Source: Discostella pseudostelligera (taxonomy: Eukaryota; Bacillariophyta; Thalassiosirophyceae; Thalassiosirales; Thalassiosiraceae). From it: a stretch of DNA of 17,796 nt. The stretch is from contig JALLBK010000493.1 of the NCBI GenBank assembly GCA_036940085.1, forward strand, positions 1 through 17,796. The letters run 5' to 3'. The notes below the pieces were generated by a model. That model searched no databases and was not told where the DNA came from. It worked only from the letters and a program-made list of their open reading frames with translations. Below are positions 17,514 to 17,796 of this stretch, one piece after another; the stretch's first letter is position 1; each line of letters starts with the position of its first letter. The translations under genes were made by a program, and so were the position numbers.

Positions 17514-17796
17514 ATGGAGATGGAGAAAGTACGATGCACCTAGATGTACCTAGTTGTTGTGGCCATGGAGTGGCATGATATTATCTAGTTTAGGTTCTAT
17601 TCTAATGCCCTACTGGGCAGCAACAATGTATTGAGCTGCGGCGGCGGCGGAGCGGCGATGATGCTGTGTATCATGTCGCCGAAGACCGACGCCGACAATG
17701 GTACAAAAACAAACGATTGCGTCGATATGAGAGGCTCTTTGTTGGAAATGTTGGCAGAGAAGTGATCTCAAACGAAGATAAAATGATAATTGACGG
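17514..17796 (+). CDS. 5' end of a spliced gene running off the window, function unknown
   Basis: Exon 1 at 17514-17528 starts at an ATG with strong context (ACCATGGAG) and encodes MEMEK before a GTACGA donor. A 92-base intron (17529-17620), with CTAAT as a branch-like site and a GGGCAG acceptor, leads to exon 2 at 17621-17796, in the same phase and open to the window end (58 codons plus 2 bases). It begins QQCIELRRRRSGDDAVYH and continues through a Trp/Tyr/Arg-rich stretch, WYKNKRLRRYERLFVGNVGR. Intron length matches the confirmed ones (79-157). The first AUG of an unspliced message would give only nine codons. The product is basic; no family can be named from 63 residues. The composite promoter elements end about 65 bases upstream. 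Confidence 0.5.

Overview
The window looks like nuclear DNA from a photosynthetic stramenopile, most probably a centric diatom. Three lines of evidence point that way. The genes are split by short introns (79 to 157 bases) with GTGAGT-like donors. Three predicted proteins begin with a signal peptide followed by a phenylalanine in an ASAF/GFSVAP-like context, the bipartite targeting signal of secondary red-type plastids. Intergenic spacers are short and several gene pairs are divergent or convergent. The species assignment is inference; no marker gene is present.

Layout, left to right: a roughly 77-bp tandem repeat at the edge (1-150); an intron-less plastid-targeted Ala/Glu-rich protein (+, 426-1001); tubulin-folding cofactor C (-, 1165-2706); a four-exon Qa-SNARE/syntaxin (+, 3030-4250) that ends in a CaaX-type tail instead of a membrane span; a three-exon DEAD-box RNA helicase with a plastid-type presequence (+, 4790-7757); a secreted single-domain cupredoxin (-, 8156-8674); a three-exon plastid-targeted protein of unknown function (+, 9262-10213); a broken hAT-type transposase (-, 10628-11866); a large diatom-type single-pass membrane glycoprotein (+, 12619-15772); a charged low-complexity protein (-, 16020-16919); and the first two exons of a gene that runs off the right edge (+, from 17514).

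The genes do not form an operon or a pathway. They are a mix of housekeeping (microtubule, vesicle fusion, RNA) and lineage-specific plastid or surface genes. What links them is in the spacers: E2F-like TTTGGCGGGAA boxes recur in clusters upstream of the plus-strand genes, and in two divergent promoters they are joined at fixed short distance to a CCACGTGGCA palindrome.

Two single N bases (6041 and 14656) are each flanked by an exact 72-bp duplication. Both are almost certainly unmerged contig overlaps. They break the helicase and the membrane-protein reading frames artificially; skipping one copy plus the N restores both frames.
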